The notes below the pieces were generated by a model. The model worked only from the letters and a program-made list of their open reading frames with translations, had not been told where the DNA came from and did no database searches. This document shows positions 27,546 through 36,671 of a stretch of DNA of 64,000 nt, in pieces. This DNA comes from Lentimicrobiaceae bacterium (GTDB taxonomy: Bacteria; Bacteroidota; Bacteroidia; Bacteroidales; JAGONC01). The stretch spans positions 1 to 64,000 of the forward strand of contig JAGONC010000006.1 of assembly GCA_017993235.1 (NCBI GenBank), written 5' to 3'. Each line of letters begins with the position of its first letter. Within the stretch, counting starts at the first letter, position 1. Position numbers and translations under genes: made by a program.

Positions 27546-28613
27546 ATGACAATGAAACATTTAATGAAACTTCAACTATTGCTGCTCATGTTGTTCGTAA
27601 GCGCAGCAATGATTATGGTATCGTCGTGCAAAGATGATGAGATCGTCGAAGGAGATAAAACTGACCTCAACGCTTTGATTGTTGAAGCTGACGCCCTTGC
27701 TGCATCTGCCACATCAGCTGATTATCCGCAGGCAGCTATCGACACCTATAATAGTACATTACAAACGATTAAAGAGGAAGCTGCTAAAAAACTTACCCAG
27801 GAAGAAATTGACAACCTGGAGGTTCAGTTGACAGAAGCAATGGATACCTTCGAAGCTACTGCTTATGATGCTATTCCTCAATCGGCTCTTTTAATAGGAT
27901 TAAGCTTCGACGAAGGCTCGGGGACTTCATTAGTCGCAGAAGGTAAAAATCTGACGGCTGTCTTAACTGCCGGTCCTTCCCAAATTTTTGGGACAGCCAC
28001 TAACATACCTAGTTTTATTGATGGAATAGCTGGCAAAGCGATGTATTTCAGCAATGGATCTCACCTGGAAATCAGTGGCTACAGTGCTTCTGATTTTCTG
28101 GGGAATACACTGTCTATTGCTGTATGGCTTAAACCAGACTCCACCAGACCTGGAAATTACATTGCTTCCTTTAACTACTGGAATTCCTGGAAATTCCAGA
28201 TACAAGAACAAAACAAACCATTTTTCACGGTTCACACATTAGCAGGATATGTCGATGCTGACAACGAATCGGATTACTCCGTTCCTAATGATGCCTGGAC
28301 ACATGTTGTCGCAAGCATGAACTTGACCGCAGAAACTCTTGACTTGTATGTTAATGGTGTAAATACCAAGCACTGGACTGTCACTGAAAAGCCTAATTTA
28401 ACTGGCACAGTTTCTCCGTATGCCACAGTATTACCCATTATGATAGGGGCATGCACTACATACGCTGAAGCAAAGGCTGCCTGGACATGGGAATGGCCTG
28501 AGACTCCTCAGGCCTGGGACGGTTTCATCGGAGCTATGGATGAATTTAAAATTTACAACATCGCATTGACTGATGGCCAGGTTTCAAAACTCTACAACGA
28601 CGAAAAACCGTAA
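27546..28613 (+). CDS. LamG-domain surface lipoprotein, probable glycan-binding protein
   Basis: 355 aa. Lipoprotein signal with IMVSSC (Cys 28). Residues about 35-110 form a helical FIVAR-like segment (LIVEADALAASATSADYPQA, LTQEEIDNLEVQLTEAMDTF), probably a spacer that stands off the membrane. Residues 125-350 are a concanavalin-like LamG domain: GKAMYFSNGSHLEISG, TLSIAVWLKPDS, DAWTHVVASMNLTAETLDLYVNGV, GAMDEFKIYNIALTDGQV. Position right after susD suits a SusE/F-like surface glycan-binding protein. Start ATG at 27546; 27552 is equally possible. Followed by a terminator. Confidence 0.85.
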   Translation: MTMKHLMKLQLLLLMLFVSAAMIMVSSCKDDEIVEGDKTDLNALIVEADALAASATSADYPQAAIDTYNSTLQTIKEEAAKKLTQEEIDNLEVQLTEAMDTFEATAYDAIPQSALLIGLSFDEGSGTSLVAEGKNLTAVLTAGPSQIFGTATNIPSFIDGIAGKAMYFSNGSHLEISGYSASDFLGNTLSIAVWLKPDSTRPGNYIASFNYWNSWKFQIQEQNKPFFTVHTLAGYVDADNESDYSVPNDAWTHVVASMNLTAETLDLYVNGVNTKHWTVTEKPNLTGTVSPYATVLPIMIGACTTYAEAKAAWTWEWPETPQAWDGFIGAMDEFKIYNIALTDGQVSKLYNDEKP

Positions 28614-28645
28614 GCCTGAGGGATAGTCTTTTTGCTAAAGGAAAG

Positions 28646-28695
28646 AAGGGCCCAATGGATCTGCACAGTGAAAGCAGGCTTTTGGGCCTTTTTTT
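28646..28695 (+). terminator. Rho-independent terminator after the LamG gene
   Basis: AAGGGCCCAA pairs with TTGGGCCTT (one base bulged), then eight T. The loop is about 26 bases long. It separates the surface-protein operon from the two enzymes downstream. Confidence 0.8.
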
Positions 28696-28736
28696 TAAGA
28701 GATCATTTCTTTTCATCCTGTATTAAATTGCTTCGT

Positions 28737-31208
28737 ATGTCAATAGCCAGGGGGAAACTTCCTCTATTTTTACTTTCACTGACGGCTTTTTGTACCGGAT
28801 TCTCCGCTGAAGGCCAGCAGCTGCATCTCCTTGCAGTCGGGAATTTAAACAACGGATACCATGTTGAATTATATGACGGAGACCGTTTACTGGTTAAAAA
28901 TACGGAAGAGTTTTCCATTCGGTTCTTCAATACAGATTTAAGTACTACAGCAGAGATCGGAGCCTGGAAAGGTGAACAATGGTCGGGAAATGATACGAAT
29001 ATACTTCTGACCCGGGATTCCTATCTGCAGGAATTTGATGCCAACCTGTCTGTACGTGTTGAATATGAGATCATCAACCAGAGTGTGGTGAAAAAGACCA
29101 TTCAGCTTTTTCAACCCTCCATGCCCGACATGTATTATATTTTGAAGGAAATTGCACGTCCTGCTCAAAAGCCCCTGAAATATACAACCTTTGAATGCGA
29201 CAGTTTTCCAGGCGGGCTCGTGCACGAAATGTATCCCGCTGCCGGCTGGGTGACTCCTGATCATCAGGTAGTTGGTTTGCTGACGGACGCAGGTTACCTG
29301 AACCAGTTCACCCGCACTACCCGACGCCGGTTCAGTGGCAGGGGAGGCGGTTTTGTCGGCATGCGTAAACTTCCGGATCCGGAACTTTTTGCAGTGTCAA
29401 CACAGGAAGAACAAGCAGGGCGAAATGAATATGTCAGGCTGACCTTCGGTGAGATGTACAACCTGGATGCCGGCTCCACCCGGATTATCCCCCCCGGCAA
29501 CATTAGCCGGAAAGTCGGAAAGGTTGAAGTGGAACAGAACGACAGCCTGATCACGTTCATCTGCCATCCTTGCGACAGGGCTGGCATTGAATATATTGCC
29601 CCGTTCGAAGACCAGAAAGTTTACACGATCTCTTTTGATTGCAGGGGCAATACGCCGGTCGCCCTGAAATTGTTCAGGATACGCAATGGGGTGAAGACCC
29701 TGGAACTCGAAGAGGGAGTGAAATACATCGATCAGTTTCCTGCCGGCGGACAGGATTGGACCTCTTTCAAGGGCAGCATCCTGGTACCGTATATCCAACA
29801 CGATTCAGTATCCTTATTTATTGGCACACAATCCGGCCTGGAATCCCGCCTGCAGATAAAAAACCTGCAGTTCACCGAGCACCAGCCTCAACGAGAACCT
29901 TACAATCTTCTCCCCCTGGGCCGGTTCACGGAAAAGGTCACCTACATCTTCGTTGAGCCTTACACAACCCACAAAGAGTTTATGATCGCATCCCAGACCC
30001 GCCTGGCAGAAGGCAAAGGATTCAAAGGATCGCAGATCGAAAAAATGCTTTACGCCAACCTCCAGATGCTGACCTGGATCACCTCCGTACACGATATGAC
30101 CCCCTTCAATGTGCCCAACAAGAATTATTCACCCGACATGTACAACCGGGATTCATTCTTTTCGGCAGTCGCCACCTATCATAAGGAACTGAACCTGGCT
30201 CTCTGGGAACAATGGGGTAAAACACAGACGCCCGAAGGAGGGATCGGCACGATCATCACACCCTACATGGGCTCGGTGGAGGTCAAGGACAATGAAGCCA
30301 CCATTGAATGGCTGATCTGGGCGATGCTCAACAAACGCCGTTATGGAATCAGTCTGCCACAAGATAAGCTACAAAACGCAGTGGACTATGTCCTGAACGA
30401 ATTCGACGCAGACCGCGAGGCGATATGCAGGTCGCGCTTCTCGCTCAGCCAGGTGGATATTGTGGATTTCGATCCCAAAACGGACCGTCTTGCCGTGAAT
30501 CAGGGTATGCTGGCCGTTGCCCTGCGTACGATCAAAGAGCTGGGATTCGATCTGTCAGAAACCTATCTTGAAAAAGCAGAACAGGCATACCGTGATTTTT
30601 ACGATCCGCAGAGACGGCACCTTTTATTCGACCGGAATTATCCCGACATCATTTCCCTGACCGACCTGGAACCTGAGTTCTTTTCACTCTGGTTGTTCGG
30701 CCGGCCCATGCTGACCGATGAAATGGTCATCAATCACCTGGATCAGATACCTGTCCTGAACAGGGTACCAGATGCACCTCATCCGGAATATGGCACCACG
30801 GCACCCATCTGTGTACGTCTGATCAACGATGGAAAAAGTTTTGCTTATCTTTCCCGGGATTACCAGCCCTTTGCAGAGTTCGGTGAGGCCAACTACAGCG
30901 ACGGGAGAAATGACGGGTACTACTACAACGGGGGGAGCTGGCTGCGGGCAGAATACTGTGCCTATGCCACCGGAATGAAACACGGCTGGGAGAAGGCAGG
31001 CAAACTTATGGAAAACAGGATCTGGGCGGAGATCAACCTGAACCCGGATTGGCCCTTCAGCAAGGAATTCATCCCTACCAAATGGACCAGCACGGATTCC
31101 TGGTGGGTTTCGACCAAAGGCCTCTGCTGGAATGTGTTCATCCTGATGGCCAATGAGCTCATCGGTCTGCGCACGCCCGATATGGATCCTGACTATCCAA
31201 AACGATGA
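28737..31208 (+). CDS. Secreted protein of unassigned family, likely (alpha/alpha)6 glycoside hydrolase
   Basis: 823 aa with a signal peptide (about 1-27, SAEGQQ). Residues 28-420 form beta-rich sequence, possibly a beta-sandwich and jelly-roll binding part (FTISFDCRGNTPVALKLFRI-like; DWTSFKGSILVPYI). From about 430 on it is mainly helical with loop motifs seen in six-hairpin glycosidases: MYNRDSFFSAVATYHKELNL, TPEGGIGTIITPYMGS, NEATIEWLIWAMLNKRRYG, DRLAVNQGMLAVALRTIKEL, YYYNGGSWLRAEYCAYATG and DSWWVSTKGLCWNVF. It resembles GH63/GH78/GH127-type barrels but I cannot place it. The candidate acid and base are the Glu in EGGIGT and Asp in YNRDS. Starts 42 bases after a terminator, so it may have its own promoter. 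Confidence 0.72.
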   Translation: MSIARGKLPLFLLSLTAFCTGFSAEGQQLHLLAVGNLNNGYHVELYDGDRLLVKNTEEFSIRFFNTDLSTTAEIGAWKGEQWSGNDTNILLTRDSYLQEFDANLSVRVEYEIINQSVVKKTIQLFQPSMPDMYYILKEIARPAQKPLKYTTFECDSFPGGLVHEMYPAAGWVTPDHQVVGLLTDAGYLNQFTRTTRRRFSGRGGGFVGMRKLPDPELFAVSTQEEQAGRNEYVRLTFGEMYNLDAGSTRIIPPGNISRKVGKVEVEQNDSLITFICHPCDRAGIEYIAPFEDQKVYTISFDCRGNTPVALKLFRIRNGVKTLELEEGVKYIDQFPAGGQDWTSFKGSILVPYIQHDSVSLFIGTQSGLESRLQIKNLQFTEHQPQREPYNLLPLGRFTEKVTYIFVEPYTTHKEFMIASQTRLAEGKGFKGSQIEKMLYANLQMLTWITSVHDMTPFNVPNKNYSPDMYNRDSFFSAVATYHKELNLALWEQWGKTQTPEGGIGTIITPYMGSVEVKDNEATIEWLIWAMLNKRRYGISLPQDKLQNAVDYVLNEFDADREAICRSRFSLSQVDIVDFDPKTDRLAVNQGMLAVALRTIKELGFDLSETYLEKAEQAYRDFYDPQRRHLLFDRNYPDIISLTDLEPEFFSLWLFGRPMLTDEMVINHLDQIPVLNRVPDAPHPEYGTTAPICVRLINDGKSFAYLSRDYQPFAEFGEANYSDGRNDGYYYNGGSWLRAEYCAYATGMKHGWEKAGKLMENRIWAEINLNPDWPFSKEFIPTKWTSTDSWWVSTKGLCWNVFILMANELIGLRTPDMDPDYPKR

Positions 31209-31242
31209 ACAACTTCCTAAACAACCATTCTCAAAACACACA

Positions 31243-34200
31243 ATGAACCAACGACCAATGAACCGCAATTTACTTGTACTTCTGCTTTACTTCATCTTCG
31301 TGCAGGCATTTGCCCAACCTGAGCAATTAAATATATCCCGGATCGATCAAATGCCCGATTTGCCCTCCCCTATGCAGATCAGAGACTGGAATTCAGTGGC
31401 TTTGGACTATGACACCTTCGTCTTCGATCTGAACAAAACCGGACAGTACCTTCCGTTGTCCCGGCTCGGATCGCCGGGACAGTTCAACTATCCCGACAAT
31501 ACTCCTGTCTTTCTTGATTCTTATGTCGGCGCAGATGATCATTCCAACCAGGCAGAAGCCATCAATATTCTTCCAGCCATTATCGGCGCCTCCCTTGCCG
31601 GTGTTGATAAAAGCAACCAGAACGGGATGAACTGGGTGGCTATGACAAAAGATTTCTATAATAAAAAGAACGGTCAGAACGTCTATCTTAACAACTATTC
31701 AACAAAGTCGGGCAGCGATTGGTGGTATGATATCATGCCCAACATTTACTTTTATCAGCTTAGAAACCTATATCCTGATGCGGCGCCCGAATTCGGAAGC
31801 CAGTTCATCTCCATTGCTGACCGTTGGCTGTACTGCGTAAACCAGCTGGGAGGAGCCACCACACCGTGGGCGGTCCCGGATATGAATTATCGCGCCTTTA
31901 ACCTGGCCACCGGACTGCCGCTTACCACGGGTGTACCCGAACCCGAAGCAGCAGGAAGCATCGCCTGGATTTTATACAACGCTTACCTTGAAACGGGAAA
32001 CAGGAAATATTGCGAAGGCGCACAGCTGACATTGGATTTCCTGGCCGGATTTGAATCCAATCCCTCCTATGAGCTCCAGTTACCTTACGGAACACTTGCA
32101 GCTGCCCGGATGAATGCCGTGGAAGGGACCAACTACCCATTACAGAAAATGCTGGACTGGTGCTTTGACCGGGGAGAACTCAGGGGCTGGGGAGCCATCG
32201 TGGGCACCTGGGGCGGGTACGATGTATCGGGATTGATAGGCGAAGCGAACGATGGCGGCAACGATTATGCTTTTGTAATGAACGGCTTTCAGCAGGCAGC
32301 TGCACTAGCACCGCTTCCCAAGTATGACAAACGCTACGCACGCGCCATTAGCAAATGGTTGCTGAATGTCACGAACGCCAGCCGGCTTTTCTACTGGAAC
32401 GCCCTTCCCCAGGATTTACAGGATTCATATGCCTGGGCTTCGGCCTACGATCCGGCTGCCTGTATCCCCCACGAATCAATGAAAGAAGTGTGGCAGGGAA
32501 AAACACCCTTTGCCACAGGTGATGCCATCAAAGGCGGCTGGGCGGCAACTAATTTGTCCCTTTACAGTGGTTCAAGTGTCGGATATCTTGCGGCTGTCGT
32601 GAAATCAACCAATGTTCCTGAAATACTTCAGATCGATCTGAATAAAACAGATTTTTACGGGGATACTTACCTGGATTCATGGCTGTACTTTAATCCGGCT
32701 CCAGGAAGCAAACAGGTTCAGATAAACCTTCCCTCCGGAACACATGGTGTGTACGAAGCCATTACCGAGACTGTGTTGTCGTCCGAAGCTACAGGCTCCT
32801 TTCAGTTGACAATTCCATCGGGTGAAGTGAGGCTGATCAGGTTGTTTCCGGCCGGGTTGGAGCCCCGGCAGGATCAAAACCGGCTCTATGTGGGAGAAGA
32901 TGTGCTTGATTATCACTACCAATATGACTTTTCAGAGAACCTGCGCATCAAATCACTCTCAACGGATCAAAGCCCGCTTATCATCAACTCTTTATTCACC
33001 GCCTATTGTGAACCGGGGAATCGTGATCCGGAGGATCCGGTGCAGTTTGAATGGTTCATGAATGAAGTGCTGGTAGAAGGGCAGGACCAATCACAGGCGA
33101 CACTTACTGCTCCTGCACTTCCGGAACAACTTGTCCTGAAGTGCAGGGTCAGTTCAAGCGGACAGGTGGCAGAAGACACCCTGCTGCTGAATGTTGTTGA
33201 GTACATTCCTCTTCCGCCTGTTGTGGATGGCATTCTGGCAGAAACAAAATACACCCCAACTGGCGCCGGTAATACGTTTACGGCACTGGTCGAACCGGTA
33301 CCCGGCGAGGATCTGACTTATTTCTGGACAGTTACAGATGGTAACCTTGGGCAGTCAACAGGCAGTTCAGTCACCTGGCAGGCTCCTGATGTTCCCGGGG
33401 TTGGAGAAATTACGGTTCAGGTGACAAATCAGTACATGCTTTCGACGAGTGTATCGACAGGTATACTGGTTAAAGATACGAGTCTTGCGGCCCAAACCCC
33501 GCTGATTTGGTACCCTTTTGATTCCGATGACAAGAATGCCTCAAGCGACCGCTTCCATGCCACAGCTGTTGGCGTTACCAAAACAGAAGATGCACGGGGT
33601 GGACCTTCGCTGGCATACCGTTTTACCTCAGGACAAAACATTATCTATACAGAAAATCACGAAGACCTGAATTTTATTGATGCTGTGAGCCTGAGCTGCT
33701 GGGTAAAATGTGAAAAGCTTGAATCGGAGAGATTCATCATCTCACATGGTTCCTGGCAAGAGCGCTATAAGCTTTCCATAACTCCTGAAGGCCGGCTGCG
33801 CTGGACTGTCAAAACCAGTACCGGTGTATCAGACCTGGATGGCTCATCACCCATACAACTGAACCGCTATTACCACGTGACCGCGATCTTTACAGGGTAT
33901 TCCATGGAGTTATACGTGGATGGTATCCTGGACACCTTTAAAGCTTTCTCAGGAGCGATTCTGACTTCGACCAAGCCCCTCACGATCGGCCGGATGGATA
34001 ACATAGAAACGTTGTATGCACTCCGGGGTAGTGTGGATGAAGTGAAAATATGGGACAAGGAGATTCCGGTATCCCAGGTTGAAAAATTAAAAAACCAATG
34101 GGCAACGCCTTTTGGAATAATTGAAAATGAACTAATTGCAAGGATTTATCCCAATCCTGCCGATGAGTCAATTTTTATCGAGTTATCAGGAGCTGCCCAT

Positions 34201-34374
34201 GCTGAACAGGTTTCCCTGTACACTGCAGATGGCAGGAGAATATCTGATTACCTGCCTGAATCTCACGATTCCCTGATCAAAATAAAAATCCCTGAATCGT
34301 TGACTGGCCTATACCTTCTCAGAATACTCATGAAGGATGGTGAGATGATTACGCATAAAATGATAGCCTGGTAA
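31243..34374 (+). CDS. T9SS-secreted enzyme: unassigned alpha/alpha domain, Ig-like region, LamG, sorting domain
   Basis: 1043 aa. Signal peptide (about 1-24, FVQAFAQ). Residues 25-560 are paralogous to the lipoprotein encoded at 20956: SRIDQMPDLPSPMQIRDW, VGADDHSNQAEAINILPAIIGA, SDWWYDIMPNIYFY, GWGAIVGTWGGYDVSGLIGE, YAFVMNGFQQAAALAPLPKY and RAISKWLLNVTNASRLFYW. Residues about 570-760 are beta-rich and Ig-like (FTAYCEPGNRDPEDPVQFEW). Residues 770-960 form a LamG domain (LIWYPFDSDDKNASSD, AVSLSCWVKCE, NRYYHVTAIFTGYSMELYVD). Residues 965-1043 are the T9SS type A sorting domain (ARIYPNPADESIFIELSG, TGLYLLRILMKDG). It is thus a surface-anchored counterpart of the periplasmic or outer-leaflet lipoprotein. 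ATG at 31243 is used; 31258 would be 5 residues shorter. Confidence 0.85.
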   Translation: MNQRPMNRNLLVLLLYFIFVQAFAQPEQLNISRIDQMPDLPSPMQIRDWNSVALDYDTFVFDLNKTGQYLPLSRLGSPGQFNYPDNTPVFLDSYVGADDHSNQAEAINILPAIIGASLAGVDKSNQNGMNWVAMTKDFYNKKNGQNVYLNNYSTKSGSDWWYDIMPNIYFYQLRNLYPDAAPEFGSQFISIADRWLYCVNQLGGATTPWAVPDMNYRAFNLATGLPLTTGVPEPEAAGSIAWILYNAYLETGNRKYCEGAQLTLDFLAGFESNPSYELQLPYGTLAAARMNAVEGTNYPLQKMLDWCFDRGELRGWGAIVGTWGGYDVSGLIGEANDGGNDYAFVMNGFQQAAALAPLPKYDKRYARAISKWLLNVTNASRLFYWNALPQDLQDSYAWASAYDPAACIPHESMKEVWQGKTPFATGDAIKGGWAATNLSLYSGSSVGYLAAVVKSTNVPEILQIDLNKTDFYGDTYLDSWLYFNPAPGSKQVQINLPSGTHGVYEAITETVLSSEATGSFQLTIPSGEVRLIRLFPAGLEPRQDQNRLYVGEDVLDYHYQYDFSENLRIKSLSTDQSPLIINSLFTAYCEPGNRDPEDPVQFEWFMNEVLVEGQDQSQATLTAPALPEQLVLKCRVSSSGQVAEDTLLLNVVEYIPLPPVVDGILAETKYTPTGAGNTFTALVEPVPGEDLTYFWTVTDGNLGQSTGSSVTWQAPDVPGVGEITVQVTNQYMLSTSVSTGILVKDTSLAAQTPLIWYPFDSDDKNASSDRFHATAVGVTKTEDARGGPSLAYRFTSGQNIIYTENHEDLNFIDAVSLSCWVKCEKLESERFIISHGSWQERYKLSITPEGRLRWTVKTSTGVSDLDGSSPIQLNRYYHVTAIFTGYSMELYVDGILDTFKAFSGAILTSTKPLTIGRMDNIETLYALRGSVDEVKIWDKEIPVSQVEKLKNQWATPFGIIENELIARIYPNPADESIFIELSGAAHAEQVSLYTADGRRISDYLPESHDSLIKIKIPESLTGLYLLRILMKDGEMITHKMIAW

Positions 34375-34392
34375 ATACTTGTATAATATTCC

Positions 34393-35397
34393 CTAAAATT
34401 CAGACCGCATCCAGGCGGAGGTAGGCCTGGATAAAGATGACTTCACATTCCCCGTATTTCTCGATGACACATTCTGAGGAGTTGATTTTACGTTATCCGC
34501 ATGTCTCGAAGGGGCGGTCTGGGTTGACCGTTTCTGGGATTCCGAACTCCCTGGAACTGTATTCTGCCGCGTCTGTTTGGTCGGTTCAGCATTTCTCACT
34601 TCCGGGACCTCCTGTGTACGTTCCGGTTGACGGTATGTGGTCTGATCTTTCCTGCCCTGGCTGTGATCCGTTGCGGTACGTGTCAAGCCTTCCCTATCCT
34701 CCAGTTTTACCACCCTGGAAGGAGCAGCTTTCCTTCCGGCTGGCAAATCTTCCTGAACTTCCGGTGCATACAGCTGAAGTTTATTGTTATCCATGTATTG
34801 TCCGGGCTTTTCCCTTTCCTGGATCGTGACCATTGAAACAGGCTCACCCCTGTATCTTTCGATTTCCCTTCTTTCCGGACCGGAGTTGTACGGCACATTT
34901 GTGGGATGATCGGTGCGGGCAGTGTTGATCACGGTGGAGTGATTTACAAACTCCATGTTTTGAGATACCTGAGCATAATAATTATACTGGTCATGATTTC
35001 CAAAATGATGTCCTTTCATGAACCGCCAGTGGTCATGGGGAACGTGATAGCTGTTGCCATAAGCCAGATAAATGCTGACGCCTGGTCCGATGGGTGCCCA
35101 GCCGTAATAGTCGCCGGATTTTCTCCAGACCACCCATCCGGGGCTCCATTCATATCCCGGAATCCACATAGGGCCGTAAAAAGGATCCATGTACCAGCGT
35201 CCATAATGAAACGGTGCCCAGCCCCATGAATAATTGGAGACCCAGGTCCACCCTGCCCAGGTATATACCCAGTAACCATCGGTTGCGTACGGGTAAAAAT
35301 TGGAACCCGCATCCGGTATCCATGCATATCCGTAAACGGGATGGTATACCCAGTTGCCGTAAGGTGTCAATTCATCAAAGAAAACCTGGAATGACAT
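34393..35397 (-). CDS. DUF6600-like protein lacking its signal peptide
   Basis: 334 aa. The N-terminal 120 residues are Trp/Tyr/Gly-rich with repeated W-x-P-x and Y-G-x-W units (YGNWVYHPVYGYAWIPDAGSN is the first, then GYWVYTWAGWTWVS, WGWAPFHYGRWYMDP and GPMWIPGYEWSPGWVVWR), the pattern of DUF6600 proteins, which are normally exported. From 170 on it is charged, low-complexity and Gln/Arg/Ser-rich. The ATG at 35397 starts the domain directly: no signal peptide, and an in-frame TAG lies four codons upstream. The upstream 107 bases to acr3 hold nothing recognisable, so the 5' end is probably lost, perhaps when the arsenic genes arrived. The product would stay in the cytosol or the gene is a pseudogene. 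Confidence 0.7.
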   Translation of the reverse strand: MSFQVFFDELTPYGNWVYHPVYGYAWIPDAGSNFYPYATDGYWVYTWAGWTWVSNYSWGWAPFHYGRWYMDPFYGPMWIPGYEWSPGWVVWRKSGDYYGWAPIGPGVSIYLAYGNSYHVPHDHWRFMKGHHFGNHDQYNYYAQVSQNMEFVNHSTVINTARTDHPTNVPYNSGPERREIERYRGEPVSMVTIQEREKPGQYMDNNKLQLYAPEVQEDLPAGRKAAPSRVVKLEDREGLTRTATDHSQGRKDQTTYRQPERTQEVPEVRNAEPTKQTRQNTVPGSSESQKRSTQTAPSRHADNVKSTPQNVSSRNTGNVKSSLSRPTSAWMRSEF

Positions 35398-35504
35398 CCG
35401 GGTATCCCGCTAGTTCTCAAGGCCTCGGGAAGCCCTCTGTCGTTCCGGTTTGATCGGAAAGCAAATATTGGACCAATGCTGAAAACCGTTCCAGGGAAGG
35501 AGGA

Positions 35505-36539
35505 TCAGAAATATTTCCTCTTGAGCCACAGGGCCACATTGACCAGGCTGATCAGCACGGGCACCTCCACCAGGGGACCAATGACCGCCGCGAAAGCTTC
35601 CCCGGAATTGATGCCGAACACGGCTACCGCCACGGCAATGGCCAGCTCGAAATTGTTGCTGGCCGCAGTGAACGAAAGCGTTGTAGCCTGCTCATAGGTC
35701 GCCCCTACCCGCTTACTCATGAAAAAGGAGATCAGGAACATCACCACAAAATAGATGACCAGCGGAATGGCTATCCTTACCACATCCAGCGGGATCCTGA
35801 CAATAACATCTCCCTTGAGGGAGAACATCACCAGGATCGTAAACAAAAGGGCGATGAGCGTTATGGGACTGATCCTGGGGATGAACCGGGTGTGGTACCA
35901 CTCTTTATTTTTGACCCGGATCAGGATGAACCGGGTAAGGAATCCCGCAATAAAGGGTATGCCTAAATAGATGAACACGCTTTTGGCGATCTGGCCAATG
36001 GTGATCTGTTCGACGACGGTGCTGGTGGGCAGGCCAAACCAGCCTGGCAGCACCGCAATGAAAATATAGGCGTAGAACGAGAAGAACAGGACCTGAAAGA
36101 TGGAATTGAGCGCCACCAGACCCGCACAATATTCCGTATCACCCTTTGCCAGCTCGTTCCACACGATCACCATCGCGATGCACCGTGCCAGGCCGATCAG
36201 GATCAGGCCATACATGTAATCCACATTGAAACGAAGAAAAACAATGGCGAGTGCAAACATCAGCACCGGTCCCAGGATCCAGTTCTGTACGAGGGAAAGA
36301 GAGAGTACCTTCACATTCCGGAAAACATCTTTCAGCTCTTCGTACCTGACCTTGGCCAGCGGGGGATACATCATCAGGATCAAACCGATCGCGATGGGAA
36401 CATTTGTGGTACCCACGCTGAATCTGTTCCAGAAACCTGCGATGCCCGGAAAGAGATACCCCCAGAAAACCCCCGCTCCCATGGCAAGGAAGATCCAGAG
36501 GGTTAAGTAACGATCGAGAAATGACAGTCTTTTTTGCAT
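35505..36539 (-). CDS. acr3: ACR3-family arsenite efflux permease
   Basis: 344 aa with ten hydrophobic helices. ACR3 features: [19 protein letters not shown], in which the Cys of the fourth helix is essential for arsenite transport in studied members, and [19 protein letters not shown]. It exports As(III) using the proton-motive force. The ATG at 36539 gives the usual length; a TTG two codons earlier is possible. It is the last gene of the arsenic operon, 132 bases after arsM, with an imperfect inverted repeat in that gap. Confidence 0.95.
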   Translation of the reverse strand: MQKRLSFLDRYLTLWIFLAMGAGVFWGYLFPGIAGFWNRFSVGTTNVPIAIGLILMMYPPLAKVRYEELKDVFRNVKVLSLSLVQNWILGPVLMFALAIVFLRFNVDYMYGLILIGLARCIAMVIVWNELAKGDTEYCAGLVALNSIFQVLFFSFYAYIFIAVLPGWFGLPTSTVVEQITIGQIAKSVFIYLGIPFIAGFLTRFILIRVKNKEWYHTRFIPRISPITLIALLFTILVMFSLKGDVIVRIPLDVVRIAIPLVIYFVVMFLISFFMSKRVGATYEQATTLSFTAASNNFELAIAVAVAVFGINSGEAFAAVIGPLVEVPVLISLVNVALWLKRKYF

Positions 36540-36584
36540 ACTCAACGTTCTGAGATTGAATTATAACAAAAATGATCCTTTTCC

Positions 36585-36655
36585 TTTTTACCGCAGAGGC
36601 GCACAGAGGTAAAGCATACCTGAAGGTCCATCTCTGCGCGCTACTGTGGTAAAAG
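36585..36655. repeat. Imperfect inverted repeat (CCGCAGAGG type)
   Basis: TACCGCAGAGGCGCACAG and the reverse complement of CTGCGCGCTACTGTGGTA agree in about 14 of 18 bases, separated by some 36 bases. It lies between arsM and acr3 and may form a hairpin. Similar CTCTGTGCC-type sequence occurs at 57547-57570. Confidence 0.55.
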
Positions 36656-36671
36656 ACAAAACTCTCATATA

